Assembly (NCBI GenBank): GCA_021204765.1
Contig: JAJPYU010000062.1
Location: 1-8,761 of the forward strand
From: Clostridiales bacterium
GTDB taxonomy: Bacteria; Bacillota; Clostridia; Lachnospirales; Lachnospiraceae
Length of the DNA stretch: 8,761 bases
Direction of reading: 5' to 3'
In this document: positions 1 through 7,413 of the stretch, piece by piece
Numbering within the stretch: position 1 is the first letter of the stretch
Layout: every line of letters begins with the position of its first letter
Notes under the pieces: model-generated
Databases searched by the model: none
What the model was told of the DNA's origin: nothing
What the model saw: only the letters and a program-made list of their open reading frames with translations
Made by a program: the position numbers and the translations under genes

Positions 1-1734
1 GGCTGTCAGATCCGGTGCCTCCTCATCCGTAACTTGCTTCATCTCATCTATGAGCCCGGTGAGGAATTCTTTCCCATCAAGTCCATAGAAATCCATCGGC
101 AGTGCGCAGACGGCCCAGTCATGGCCTCCGAAAGGCTCCATTTCAAAACCGAGAGTAGTCAGGTAAGACATATATTTTTTGAGAAGCACTTCCTCCTGCA
201 TCGATGGAGACAATACTATGGGAGGACTGATAAGCTGTGAGGCAAACTCCTTCTTTTTGTACTCAGCCATTATCTTTTCATATAGTATCTTCTCGTGGGC
301 TGCATGCTGGTCTATCATATAAAACCGGTCTTCAAATTCCACCAGCCAGTAGGTTTCGAAGAGCTGGCCGATAATGCGGAGCCTCGGTCTGGCCTCCTCA
401 CTGAGCAGCCGGGTTTTTCCTCCGGTGTAATCAGTGATCTCAGCCTGATGGAAGGCCTCTTTTCCGGCTTTCTTTGAAGCCTTAGCTGTCGCATCTTTCA
501 CATCAATATTTTTTGCAGGAGGCATCTTACCATGGCCATCTGTGTCCTTCGGAACACTCCTTACAACAGAATCAGGTTTTACATTAATGTTTTTATCTGC
601 AGTGTTGCCTTTGTTATATCTTACAGGCTCCCTTACCGCGTCCCCTCTTCTGCCGCTCTCAAAGGGTTCCGGGATTTTTTTCTTATCGTAAACAGGCTTT
701 TCCGACGTCTTACTTTCCTTCCCGACTTCCACATCTGAGATCAGCTCTTTGCCGGAGAGAGTGTCGTGGATCAGCCCTGATATCCTCTTATATATCCCTT
801 CCTGATCGGTAAAACGCATCTCCATCTTGTTGGGGTGGACGTTCACATCCACCAGCCGTCCGTCCAGGCTGATGAGAAGCACCGTGAAAGGGAATTTGTG
901 CTGCATTACGAAACCGTGGTAGCCGTCCTCTATGGCCTTTGCCATGAGGGAGCTCCTTATATAGCGCCCATTAACGAAATAGTTCTCAAATCCTCGGTTC
1001 CCTCTTACCAGTACAGGCTTTCCTATATACCCTGTTACTGAGAAACCATCCCATTCCCCGTTTATTTCCAAAAGGCTGTTAGTGATATCACGCCCATATA
1101 TCATATAGATGACATCTTTCAGCCTGGAATTGCCGGAGGTGTGGAGGCGTATCTGCCCGTTATTTATGAATTTAAAGGAAATCTCCGGGTGTGACAGGGC
1201 TATGTGTTCCATCATATCGCTGATGTAGGCAGCCTCAGTCTGGGGAGCTTTTAAGAATTTCTTTCTTGCAGGAACGTTAAAGAATAAATCTCTTACCAGG
1301 AAAGTGGTACCGCCCGGCGCACCGATCTCCTCCAGTGAGATTTCCCTGCCTCCCTCTGTAATATAGCGCGTCCCTGTTATATCCCCGGGAGTCCTGGTGA
1401 TAAGTTCCACCTTCGACACCGCAGCTATACTGGATAAGGCCTCACCGCGAAAACCCAGGGATGAGATGGCAAGTAAGTCTTCCACCGTCATTATCTTGCT
1501 GGTGGAATGACTTAAGAAGGCAGTGCTCACCTGGGATCTCTCTATGCCGCAGCCGTTGTCGGTGACACGGATAAGACTGGTGCCGCCCTCCTTTATCTCC
1601 ACAGTCACAGCGGAAGCGCAGGCGTCGATGGCATTTTCCGCCAGTTCCTTTACCACGGAAGAAGGACGCTCCACCACCTCACCGGCGGCTATCTTATCAA
1701 TTGTTGCATCATCAAGTACTCTGATCTCAGGCAT
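1..1734 (-). CDS. mutL: DNA mismatch repair protein MutL (C-terminus cut by window edge)
   Basis: MutL is the ATP-dependent partner of MutS: it is recruited to the mismatch complex and licenses removal of the new strand. The frame is open from ATG at 1734 to the window edge, giving 578 codons with no stop. The GHKL ATPase domain is clear: IAAGEVVERPSSVVKE at residues 15-30 with E30 as presumed catalytic base and N34 for Mg-ATP, DNGCGI at 59-64, GFRGEA at 94-99, and the FFNVPARK segment at 151-158. VHPNKMEMRF starts at residue 299. A hydrophilic Lys/Asp/Pro-rich linker covers about 335-440. The C-terminal domain carries DQHAAHEKILYE at 475-486, the DQHA(X)2E(X)4E endonuclease motif, so it should nick DNA without MutH. 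QLISPP at 500-505 sits where the clamp-binding motif of Bacillus MutL lies, a weak match. The last metal-binding motif (CPHGRP type) would be outside the window. AAGGAG six bases upstream supports the start. Confidence 0.97.
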   Translation of the reverse strand, partial: MPEIRVLDDATIDKIAAGEVVERPSSVVKELAENAIDACASAVTVEIKEGGTSLIRVTDNGCGIERSQVSTAFLSHSTSKIMTVEDLLAISSLGFRGEALSSIAAVSKVELITRTPGDITGTRYITEGGREISLEEIGAPGGTTFLVRDLFFNVPARKKFLKAPQTEAAYISDMMEHIALSHPEISFKFINNGQIRLHTSGNSRLKDVIYMIYGRDITNSLLEINGEWDGFSVTGYIGKPVLVRGNRGFENYFVNGRYIRSSLMAKAIEDGYHGFVMQHKFPFTVLLISLDGRLVDVNVHPNKMEMRFTDQEGIYKRISGLIHDTLSGKELISDVEVGKESKTSEKPVYDKKKIPEPFESGRRGDAVREPVRYNKGNTADKNINVKPDSVVRSVPKDTDGHGKMPPAKNIDVKDATAKASKKAGKEAFHQAEITDYTGGKTRLLSEEARPRLRIIGQLFETYWLVEFEDRFYMIDQHAAHEKILYEKIMAEYKKKEFASQLISPPIVLSPSMQEEVLLKKYMSYLTTLGFEMEPFGGHDWAVCALPMDFYGLDGKEFLTGLIDEMKQVTDEEAPDLTA

Positions 1735-1740
1735 CTCTGT

Positions 1741-1746
1741 CTCCTT
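1741..1746 (-). promoter_or_regulatory. ribosome-binding site of mutL
   Basis: Read on the minus strand this is AAGGAG, followed by six bases (ACAGAG) and the ATG at 1734. Sequence and spacing are near ideal and fix the mutL start. Its upstream side is one base from an inverted repeat at 1748-1766. Confidence 0.85.
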
Positions 1747-1747
1747 C

Positions 1748-1766
1748 CTGCCATATGTATTGGCAG
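1748..1766 (-). repeat. inverted repeat next to the mutL ribosome-binding site
   Basis: On the minus strand CTGCCA is followed by a seven-base spacer (ATACATA) and TGGCAG, a perfect six-base-pair stem. It ends one base before the AAGGAG of mutL. In RNA it could form a small hairpin beside the ribosome-binding site, or in DNA it could be a dyad operator. There is no T-tract after it, so it is not an intrinsic terminator. A regulatory role is inference only; a 6-bp stem can arise by chance. Confidence 0.35.
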
Positions 1767-1800
1767 CAAAAAGCTTTTGTCGGTAATATGCTCTCCCGCC

Positions 1801-1828
1801 GGGGATCATAACACACTGTTTTATCCCC
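1801..1828 (-). repeat. inverted repeat spanning the mutS stop codon
   Basis: On the minus strand GGGGAT (overlapping the last codons and the stop of mutS) is matched by ATCCCC 16 bases downstream. Inside it, AACA-GTG-TGTT could form a second short helix, giving a stem with an internal bulge. The bases after it are GC-rich with no run of T, so it does not look like a Rho-independent terminator and mutS-mutL readthrough is expected. It may only be a mild 3' structure, or chance. Confidence 0.25.
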
Positions 1829-4481
1829 AACGATTATTTATTTTATTCTGCAGCTCCAACAGTTTGTTCAAGGCCTCAAAGGGCGTTATCCGGGCCAGAT
1901 CCATCTGAGAGAGCTCTTTTATTATATCTTCATCCGTCACAGTGTCAAAGAGTGACATCTGTCCAAGGTCCACCTCGTCCAGCTTCGTGGTCACTCCACC
2001 GGTCTCAGCGCTCAGGTTAGCTGCGATATTATTGAGATTTTCCTGCTCCAGCTCCTCGGAGATGGCCTTTGCTCTCTGTATCACAGCATCCGGCACTCCA
2101 GCGAGCCTGGCCACCTGTATGCCATAGCTTCTGTCCGCCCCGCCGGGGACTATCTTCCTCAGGAATACTATGTCGTCGCCCCTCTCCTTTACGGCAATGC
2201 GGTAGTTGTGGACGTTGGAGAGCTTCCCTTCCAGCTCGGTGAGCTCGTGATAGTGGGTGGCAAAAAGTGTCCTGGCTCCCAGTATCTTAGGGTTGGAAAT
2301 GTATTCCACCACAGCCCAGGCTATGGAAAGCCCGTCAATGGTCCCGGTGCCGCGGCCTATCTCGTCCAGTATCAGGAGGCTCGAGCCGGTGGCGTACTTC
2401 AGGATGTTTGCCACCTCATTCATCTCCACCATGAAAGTGCTCTGCCCGGAAGCCAGATCATCCGAGGCACCGACACGGGTAAATATCCTGTCAGCTATAC
2501 CCACGTTTGCCGACTCTGCAGGGACGAAGGAGCCCATCTGTGCCATCAGGACTATGAGGGCGTTCTGTCTCATGTAAGTGGATTTCCCTGCCATATTGGG
2601 GCCGGTAATTATGGAGATGCGATTGTCCTTTGTATCAAGCAGAGTATCATTGGGAATGAAATTTTCATTTCCCATCATTTTCTCCACCACCGGATGGCGT
2701 CCGCCCCGGATCTTTAAGATACCCTTCTCATTTATGGAAGGGCGGACGTAATTGTTTTCCGCAGCTACGTTGGCCAGGGCGGCAAAGACGTCGATATTCG
2801 CCACGGCTTTGGCGGTGTGCTGAATGCGCTCCACCTCATCGGCTATGGAATTTCTTATCCGGGAAAACACTTCGTATTCCAGGGCTGTCAGCCTGTCCTC
2901 AGCGCCGAGGATAGAGTCTTCCAGCTCCTTGAGTTCAGGAGTGATATAGCGCTCGGCATTGGCCAGGGTCTGCCTTCTGGTATAGTTCTCCGGCACCAGA
3001 TCTTTGTAAGAATTAGTCACCTCCAGATAATAGCCGAAGACTCTGTTGTAGCGTATGCGCAGGTTCCTTATGCCGGTGCGCTCCCGCTCGTCCTCCTCCA
3101 TTTTCGCTATCCATGACTTCCCGTCACGTCCTATGGACCTGAGCCTGTCAATCTCCTCATTAAAGCCGTCCTTTATCATACCGCCCTCTCTCACGGAAAC
3201 AGGCGGGTCGTCCTCTATAGAATTTTCTATGAGTTCACAGATATCAGTCAGGGGATCAAAATATTTGTCAAGGCGCACTATCAGCTCAGAGGAGAAATCC
3301 TGCATGAGGGTCTTGATGGGAGGCAGCATATTAAGGGAAGTCTTAAAGGCGATGAGATCCCTGGGATTGGCAGTGCGGTAGACCGCACGGCTGACAAGCC
3401 GCTCCAGGTCGTACACCGGTCCAAGGTATTCCCGGATCTCTTCCCTGGTAATAGTGTTGTCATAAAATTCCTCAACAGCGTCCAGACGGACCTCTATATC
3501 CCGGGGGCTTAAAAGGGGCTGCTCTATATAGCTGCGAAGCGTCCTGGCACCCATGGCTGTCCTGGTCTTATCCAGCACCCAGAGCAGGGTACCTTTCTTC
3601 TGCTTCTCCCGGAGAGTCTCTGTAAGCTCCAGATTCCTCCTGGCCGCATTGTCCAGTATCATATATTTTCCTGTGGAGTAAGGCTCAAGGTGAGTCATAT
3701 GGGTCAGGTCAGTCTTCTGCATCTCCTTAAGGTAAATGAGCAATGCCCCCGCCGCAATGACACCGCAGTCGTAGTGATCGAGACCCAATTCTTCGAGACT
3801 GTCCACCTTAAAATGCTCTTTTAAAGTCTTTTTAGCGCTATCATCATCAAAATACCCGGAATCCAGGGAATATATGGCTATTGAGAGTCTGTCACCAAAA
3901 TCCTCCAGATCCAGGCCGCTCATCATAAAGGCCTCATTGCAAATGATCTCCGAGGGAAGGTAGCGGCCTATCTCATCTAAAAGCTTTCTCCCGGTGTCCA
4001 GTTCAGTGAGAAAGTAATCCCCTGTGGTGACATCCGCCGTGGAGACGCCGAAACGCCCGTCCAGGCAAAATATGCACATGATGTAATTATTCTTTGTCTC
4101 GTCCAGGGAATCGGTATTAAGGTTCGTGCCGGGGGTGACTATGCGTATTACCTCCCGCCTAACGATTCCTTTGGCCAGGCGGGGATCCTCCATCTGCTCG
4201 CAGACAGCAACCTTATATCCCCTTTCCACCATACGGTTTAAATATCCGTCCACGGCATGAAAGGGAACCCCGCACATGGGGGCGCGCTCCTCAAGGCCGC
4301 AGTTCTTGCCCGTCAGAGTGAGCTCCAGCTCTTTGGAGGCGGTCTCGGCGTCCTCGAAGAACATTTCGTAGAAGTCGCCCAGGCGGTAGAACAGGATACA
4401 ATCCGGGTAGGATTTCTTCATATCAAGATATTGCCGCATCATCGGAGTGACCTTGCCTGGGTCAACACTTTCTCGTGTCAT
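1821..4481 (-). CDS. mutS: DNA mismatch repair protein MutS
   Basis: MutS is the ATP-driven clamp that detects mismatches and short loops and recruits MutL. The protein has 886 residues, normal for MutS1. TPMMRQYLDMK opens at 12-22, and the mismatch-stacking F-Y-E motif is at 37-39 (F37, E39). The connector, lever and clamp domains follow up to about 560. The ATPase domain has Walker A GPNMAGKST at 627-635 (K633), the FTRVGASDDLASGQSTFMVE segment at 667-686, Walker B LLILDE at 702-707, and ATHYHEL at 741-747 with the conserved His. The helix-turn-helix dimer contact is near 794-812. QMSLF at 841-845 matches the beta-clamp-binding consensus. A C-terminal segment at about 863-881 resembles the MutS oligomerisation helix. 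The D-loop reads GRGTGTIDG instead of the usual GRGTSTYDG. ATG at 4481 is preceded by AGAGG nine bases upstream. The gene ends in TAA, 86 bases before mutL. Confidence 0.98.
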   Translation of the reverse strand: MTRESVDPGKVTPMMRQYLDMKKSYPDCILFYRLGDFYEMFFEDAETASKELELTLTGKNCGLEERAPMCGVPFHAVDGYLNRMVERGYKVAVCEQMEDPRLAKGIVRREVIRIVTPGTNLNTDSLDETKNNYIMCIFCLDGRFGVSTADVTTGDYFLTELDTGRKLLDEIGRYLPSEIICNEAFMMSGLDLEDFGDRLSIAIYSLDSGYFDDDSAKKTLKEHFKVDSLEELGLDHYDCGVIAAGALLIYLKEMQKTDLTHMTHLEPYSTGKYMILDNAARRNLELTETLREKQKKGTLLWVLDKTRTAMGARTLRSYIEQPLLSPRDIEVRLDAVEEFYDNTITREEIREYLGPVYDLERLVSRAVYRTANPRDLIAFKTSLNMLPPIKTLMQDFSSELIVRLDKYFDPLTDICELIENSIEDDPPVSVREGGMIKDGFNEEIDRLRSIGRDGKSWIAKMEEDERERTGIRNLRIRYNRVFGYYLEVTNSYKDLVPENYTRRQTLANAERYITPELKELEDSILGAEDRLTALEYEVFSRIRNSIADEVERIQHTAKAVANIDVFAALANVAAENNYVRPSINEKGILKIRGGRHPVVEKMMGNENFIPNDTLLDTKDNRISIITGPNMAGKSTYMRQNALIVLMAQMGSFVPAESANVGIADRIFTRVGASDDLASGQSTFMVEMNEVANILKYATGSSLLILDEIGRGTGTIDGLSIAWAVVEYISNPKILGARTLFATHYHELTELEGKLSNVHNYRIAVKERGDDIVFLRKIVPGGADRSYGIQVARLAGVPDAVIQRAKAISEELEQENLNNIAANLSAETGGVTTKLDEVDLGQMSLFDTVTDEDIIKELSQMDLARITPFEALNKLLELQNKINNRWG

Positions 4482-4571
4482 AATTTAAATCCTCTGGGTT
4501 ACTTTTAATTTTACACATGCAATGGTGTCCTCTTTCAGCTTTACATACGTGAAAGGCGGGAACTGTTGACC
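4482..4571 (-). other. intergenic gap upstream of mutS
   Basis: These 90 bases separate the COG2509 gene from mutS and are more AT-rich than the genes, so they could hold a mutS promoter. The best -10-like hexamer is TAAAAT on the minus strand, but 17-18 bases upstream there is no recognisable -35 box. An AGAGG at 4495-4491 is the probable mutS ribosome-binding site. No terminator-like hairpin with a T-tract is seen, so cotranscription with the upstream genes is also possible. Confidence 0.4.
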
Positions 4572-6122
4572 TCATTTTACCGGGGGTAAATATAAGGTCA
4601 TAATCGATTCTGCCACTTTCAGGCCATCGACAGCCGAGGAGGTTATTCCGCCGGCATAGCCCGCACCTTCCCCACAGGGGTAAAGTCCCTTTATGGAGCT
4701 CTCGAAGTGCTCGTTGCGGAGGATGCGCACCGGCGACGAGGTCCTGCTCTCCACCGCGGAGAGGAGGGTATCATTGCGGTCAAATCCGCTTATTTTCTTC
4801 CCGAAGGCGTGCATTCCTTCCGTGAAAGCCTCGCTTATGTATTCCGGAAAGATGAGGCGCAGTTTCGAGTGAGTCTCCTCTTCGAAGTCTGCGAAAGTCT
4901 CCCGGGGGATGCGGCCTTCTCCTGCCGTGTAAGCCTTACGTTCCAGGTCACGCTGGAACTCCACACCGGAGAGGGGATCATCCGGATCCGGATAGTCATC
5001 CGGAGTCAAGGATACAATGACTGCTGAGTTGGCGATCCCTGAGTCTCTGGCCCGGGTGCTCATGCCGTTTATGGCCAGGCAGTTTTCCTCCGAGGAGGCG
5101 TCTATGACCTGTCCTCCGGGGCACATGCAGAAAGTGAAGACGCTGCGGCCGTTTGCCGCCCTGTGAGTCAGGCTGTAGCTGGCGGCGGGAAGAAGGCTCA
5201 TGTCAGCATTTTCTCCATATTGCGCTCTGTCTATCATTTCCTGGGGATGCTCCACCCGCATTCCCACGGCGAAAGCCTTGGCTTCCATGGGCACTCCGTG
5301 GGAGGAGAGCATGGCAAAGCTATCCCTGGCGCTGTGGCCTAATGCCAGGATGGCGGCTGAGACTGCCTCTCTCCTGCTGTCATTTATGATCAGGGTGGTA
5401 AGCTTGCCATCCCTTATCTCTATATCAGTGACCTTTGATCCAAAGTAAAATTTTCCGCCGAGTCGAATGATATCCTCCCGCATATTCCTGACAACTGTGC
5501 AGAGTATGTCGGTGCCGATATGGGGCTGGCTGTCGCAGAGTATGTCCTCCGGTGCACCGCAGGTGACAAAGGTCTTCAGGACATATTCTATGCGCCCGCT
5601 CCTGTCCTTTATGCGTGTGTTAAGCTTTCCGTCGGAAAATGTTCCGGCACCGCCCTCCCCGAACTGGACGTTTGATTCAGGATTTAAGCGGCCACTCCTC
5701 CAGAAATCCCGGACATCATCCTGACGCTGATCAACTTCCTTTCCCCGCTCAAAGATTATCGGTGCGTATCCATTCTTTGCCAGCAGGTATGCGGCAAAGA
5801 GCCCTGCCGGGCCTGTACCTATTACAGCTATGGGTGCGGTAAGTGGCTCATAGCCGGAGGGCGTCGGCGAATATTTCACAGGGGTATACCGGGTGACATT
5901 TTTATCTTTCTTTATTCTGATCCGGTCAGATGATGGAATCAGATCAACAGTATAGCTGTACCGGGGCTCGCTCCTCCTGGCATCCACCGAGCGCCTGGTT
6001 ATCTCGTATCCTGCCAGCTCGTCAGGACGGATACCGGAAATGCGGCAGGCCTTTTTGACCACATGATCCATGTCGTGCTCTAAAGGCACCGTGACCTGGC
6101 TGACCCTGACTCTCTCTTTCAT
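4572..6122 (-). CDS. FAD-dependent dehydrogenase of the COG2509 type, function unknown
   Basis: This is a predicted soluble flavoprotein of 516 residues; substrate and electron partner are unknown. Residues 1-95 form an N-terminal extension of the sort seen in COG2509 proteins, ahead of the nucleotide-binding fold. The FAD dinucleotide-binding motif is IGTGPAGLFAAYLLAKNG at 101-118, with the ribose-binding acid E125 at the end of the second strand. A family-typical block, NVQFGEGGAGTFSDGKLNTR, is at 151-170. The C-terminal FAD-closing motif is PCGEGAGYAGGITSSAVDG around 482-500. No signal peptide or membrane segment is visible. The start ATG overlaps the TGA stop of the upstream flavoprotein as ATGA, and only a weak AAGGCGG lies ten bases upstream, so translation is probably coupled. 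It resembles geranylgeranyl-reductase-like and GidA-like oxidoreductases only in its FAD fold. The family call is made from remembered motifs and no gene name is justified. Confidence 0.9.
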   Translation of the reverse strand: MKERVRVSQVTVPLEHDMDHVVKKACRISGIRPDELAGYEITRRSVDARRSEPRYSYTVDLIPSSDRIRIKKDKNVTRYTPVKYSPTPSGYEPLTAPIAVIGTGPAGLFAAYLLAKNGYAPIIFERGKEVDQRQDDVRDFWRSGRLNPESNVQFGEGGAGTFSDGKLNTRIKDRSGRIEYVLKTFVTCGAPEDILCDSQPHIGTDILCTVVRNMREDIIRLGGKFYFGSKVTDIEIRDGKLTTLIINDSRREAVSAAILALGHSARDSFAMLSSHGVPMEAKAFAVGMRVEHPQEMIDRAQYGENADMSLLPAASYSLTHRAANGRSVFTFCMCPGGQVIDASSEENCLAINGMSTRARDSGIANSAVIVSLTPDDYPDPDDPLSGVEFQRDLERKAYTAGEGRIPRETFADFEEETHSKLRLIFPEYISEAFTEGMHAFGKKISGFDRNDTLLSAVESRTSSPVRILRNEHFESSIKGLYPCGEGAGYAGGITSSAVDGLKVAESIMTLYLPPVK

Positions 6123-7357
6123 GATTTTATTACCGCCTTAGCTGCACTTTGTCCTGCTATTGCTCCGCTTGACCATGCCCACTGGAGGTTGTAGCCTCCG
6201 CAGATGCCGTCAACGTTTAATATCTCCCCGGCGAAGTAGAGCCCATGGACAAACTGTGACTGCATGTCCCCTCCGATCTCATTTAAAGGGACTCCTCCGC
6301 AGGTAGCCTGGGCGTGAGTCATGTATCCGGTGCCGGTGACATTTACCATAGTCTGCTTCATCATGGAAGTAATTTTCCTGGCATCGGCAGGTATCTGTGC
6401 TCTGCGTTTTATCCATACAGGTTCAGTGGACAGTTTCAGCCTGTCAGCTATCATTCCGGCAAGCTTTGTGTGGATCAAACCCGCCAATATTTCCCTCCAG
6501 TTTTTATATCCGCCAAGGGATTCAGCCATTGCAGCGAGCACATTAGCCAGTTCGATCTCTGAAAGCCTCGGATAAAAGTCTATGGCCAGCTCAACGCGCT
6601 TTCTTTCTTTCAAAGCTATTGAGGCATAGCGGCTTACCTGGAAAACCGGAATACCGGACAGCTGGGAGGCATTTAGCTGCAGTTCACCGATATTTTCTGC
6701 TGAGGCTTTGCCGTCAACCAGCAAAGTCACCTTCGCATCGCAGCGGACTCCCGCCACGTTCCTCAGCCACCTGTCAATGGTGATAAGAGGCACAAGCGCA
6801 GGAAGTGGACTGATAATACTGTGTCCAAGAGATTTGGCCAGCTCATATCCGCTGCCATCGCTGCCGGTGGATGGGGCAGCCATTCCGCCGGTGGCCAGGA
6901 TAAGGCTTTTTGATCCGAATATTCCTTTTTCCGTATCTACAGTAAAACCGTCAGCGGTCTTTTCCACTGACGATATGTTAATCCCATTAATAATCTCCGT
7001 TCCAGAATATCCTGCTTTAGAGATAAGCGCTTCACGAACTGAGGATGCCTGGCCGGATATAGGGTAGTAATAACCGTTTTTTTGTTTGTATGCTATGCCG
7101 ATATCATGAAAAAAAGCCATGGTATCAGTTTCGCAAAATATATCAAGGACTTTTTTTACCAGTACGTCATCATCGCTGCGGTAACAGCTGATATCCTGGT
7201 ACTCATTTGTGAAGTTGCACTTGCCGTTGCCGGTGGAGAGAAGCTTCTTGCCCGGGACAGCATGGTGGTTTAAGACGAGTACGTCAGCGCCCTCCCCGGC
7301 GGCAAATATGGCAGCCGTCAGACCCGCGGCTCCGGCACCGATAATGATGACATCCAT
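6119..7357 (-). CDS. HI0933/YhiN/BaiN-like flavoprotein (COG2081)
   Basis: This is a predicted FAD-binding oxidoreductase of 412 residues. The N-terminal dinucleotide motif is VIIIGAGAAGLTAAIFAA (GxGxxG at 7-12). The family signature PGKKLLSTGNGKCNFTN lies near 35-51, ATGGMAAPSTGSDGSGY follows mid-protein, and the C-terminal FAD motif FAGEILNVDGICGGYNLQW starts at about 375. Members include E. coli YhiN, H. influenzae HI0933 and BaiN, which has been linked to bile-acid dehydroxylation in Clostridium scindens. The biochemical role of most members is unsettled, and nothing nearby points to bile acids. The frame can be extended to a GTG at 7417 that overlaps the upstream stop, but the ATG at 7357 is preferred: AAGGAG lies six bases before it, and it begins directly at the first beta strand of the FAD fold. 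The TGA stop overlaps the ATG of the next flavoprotein gene. Confidence 0.92.
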   Translation of the reverse strand: MDVIIIGAGAAGLTAAIFAAGEGADVLVLNHHAVPGKKLLSTGNGKCNFTNEYQDISCYRSDDDVLVKKVLDIFCETDTMAFFHDIGIAYKQKNGYYYPISGQASSVREALISKAGYSGTEIINGINISSVEKTADGFTVDTEKGIFGSKSLILATGGMAAPSTGSDGSGYELAKSLGHSIISPLPALVPLITIDRWLRNVAGVRCDAKVTLLVDGKASAENIGELQLNASQLSGIPVFQVSRYASIALKERKRVELAIDFYPRLSEIELANVLAAMAESLGGYKNWREILAGLIHTKLAGMIADRLKLSTEPVWIKRRAQIPADARKITSMMKQTMVNVTGTGYMTHAQATCGGVPLNEIGGDMQSQFVHGLYFAGEILNVDGICGGYNLQWAWSSGAIAGQSAAKAVIKS

Positions 7358-7363
7358 ACCTCT

Positions 7364-7369
7364 CTCCTT
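7364..7369 (-). promoter_or_regulatory. ribosome-binding site that decides the start of the COG2081 gene
   Basis: On the minus strand this reads AAGGAG, then AGAGGT, then the ATG at 7357. It is the best ribosome-binding site in the region. The GTG at 7417 has only a GAGG four bases or fewer from it, which is too close. The start should therefore be at 7357, leaving 56 bases after the flippase stop. Confidence 0.8.
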
Positions 7370-7413
7370 TATTTTGTAAGGTATTTTCATAAGAAAAGCA
7401 TCTGCTGTTTCAT

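Noticed and set aside
1767..1780. AAAAGCTTTT palindrome in the mutS-mutL gap
   Set aside because: A ten-base AT-rich palindrome containing a HindIII-like core is common by chance, and it has no loop suitable for a stable hairpin.
1523..1786. Plus-strand open frame of 87 codons over the start of mutL
   Set aside because: It is the complement of the strongly conserved MutL ATPase domain, with low-complexity Ser/Ala content and no initiation signal.
2208..2717. Plus-strand open frame of 169 codons
   Set aside because: It lies wholly antisense to the mutS ATPase region, has no ribosome-binding site, and its product resembles no protein family; it is a shadow of mutS codon structure.
3281..3475. 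Minus-strand frame of 64 codons inside mutS
   Set aside because: It is out of frame with mutS in a region where the mutS protein is continuous and normal, so it is not evidence of a frameshift or nested gene.
4482..4571. LexA-type operator or sigma-A promoter upstream of mutS
   Set aside because: No palindrome fitting the Gram-positive LexA box and no paired -35/-10 hexamers at normal spacing could be found; only an isolated TAAAAT is present.
4572..4592. TTTACC-GGG-GGTAAA dyad at the end of the COG2509 gene as a terminator
   Set aside because: The stem is short, lies inside the coding sequence, and is not followed by a T-rich run on the minus strand.
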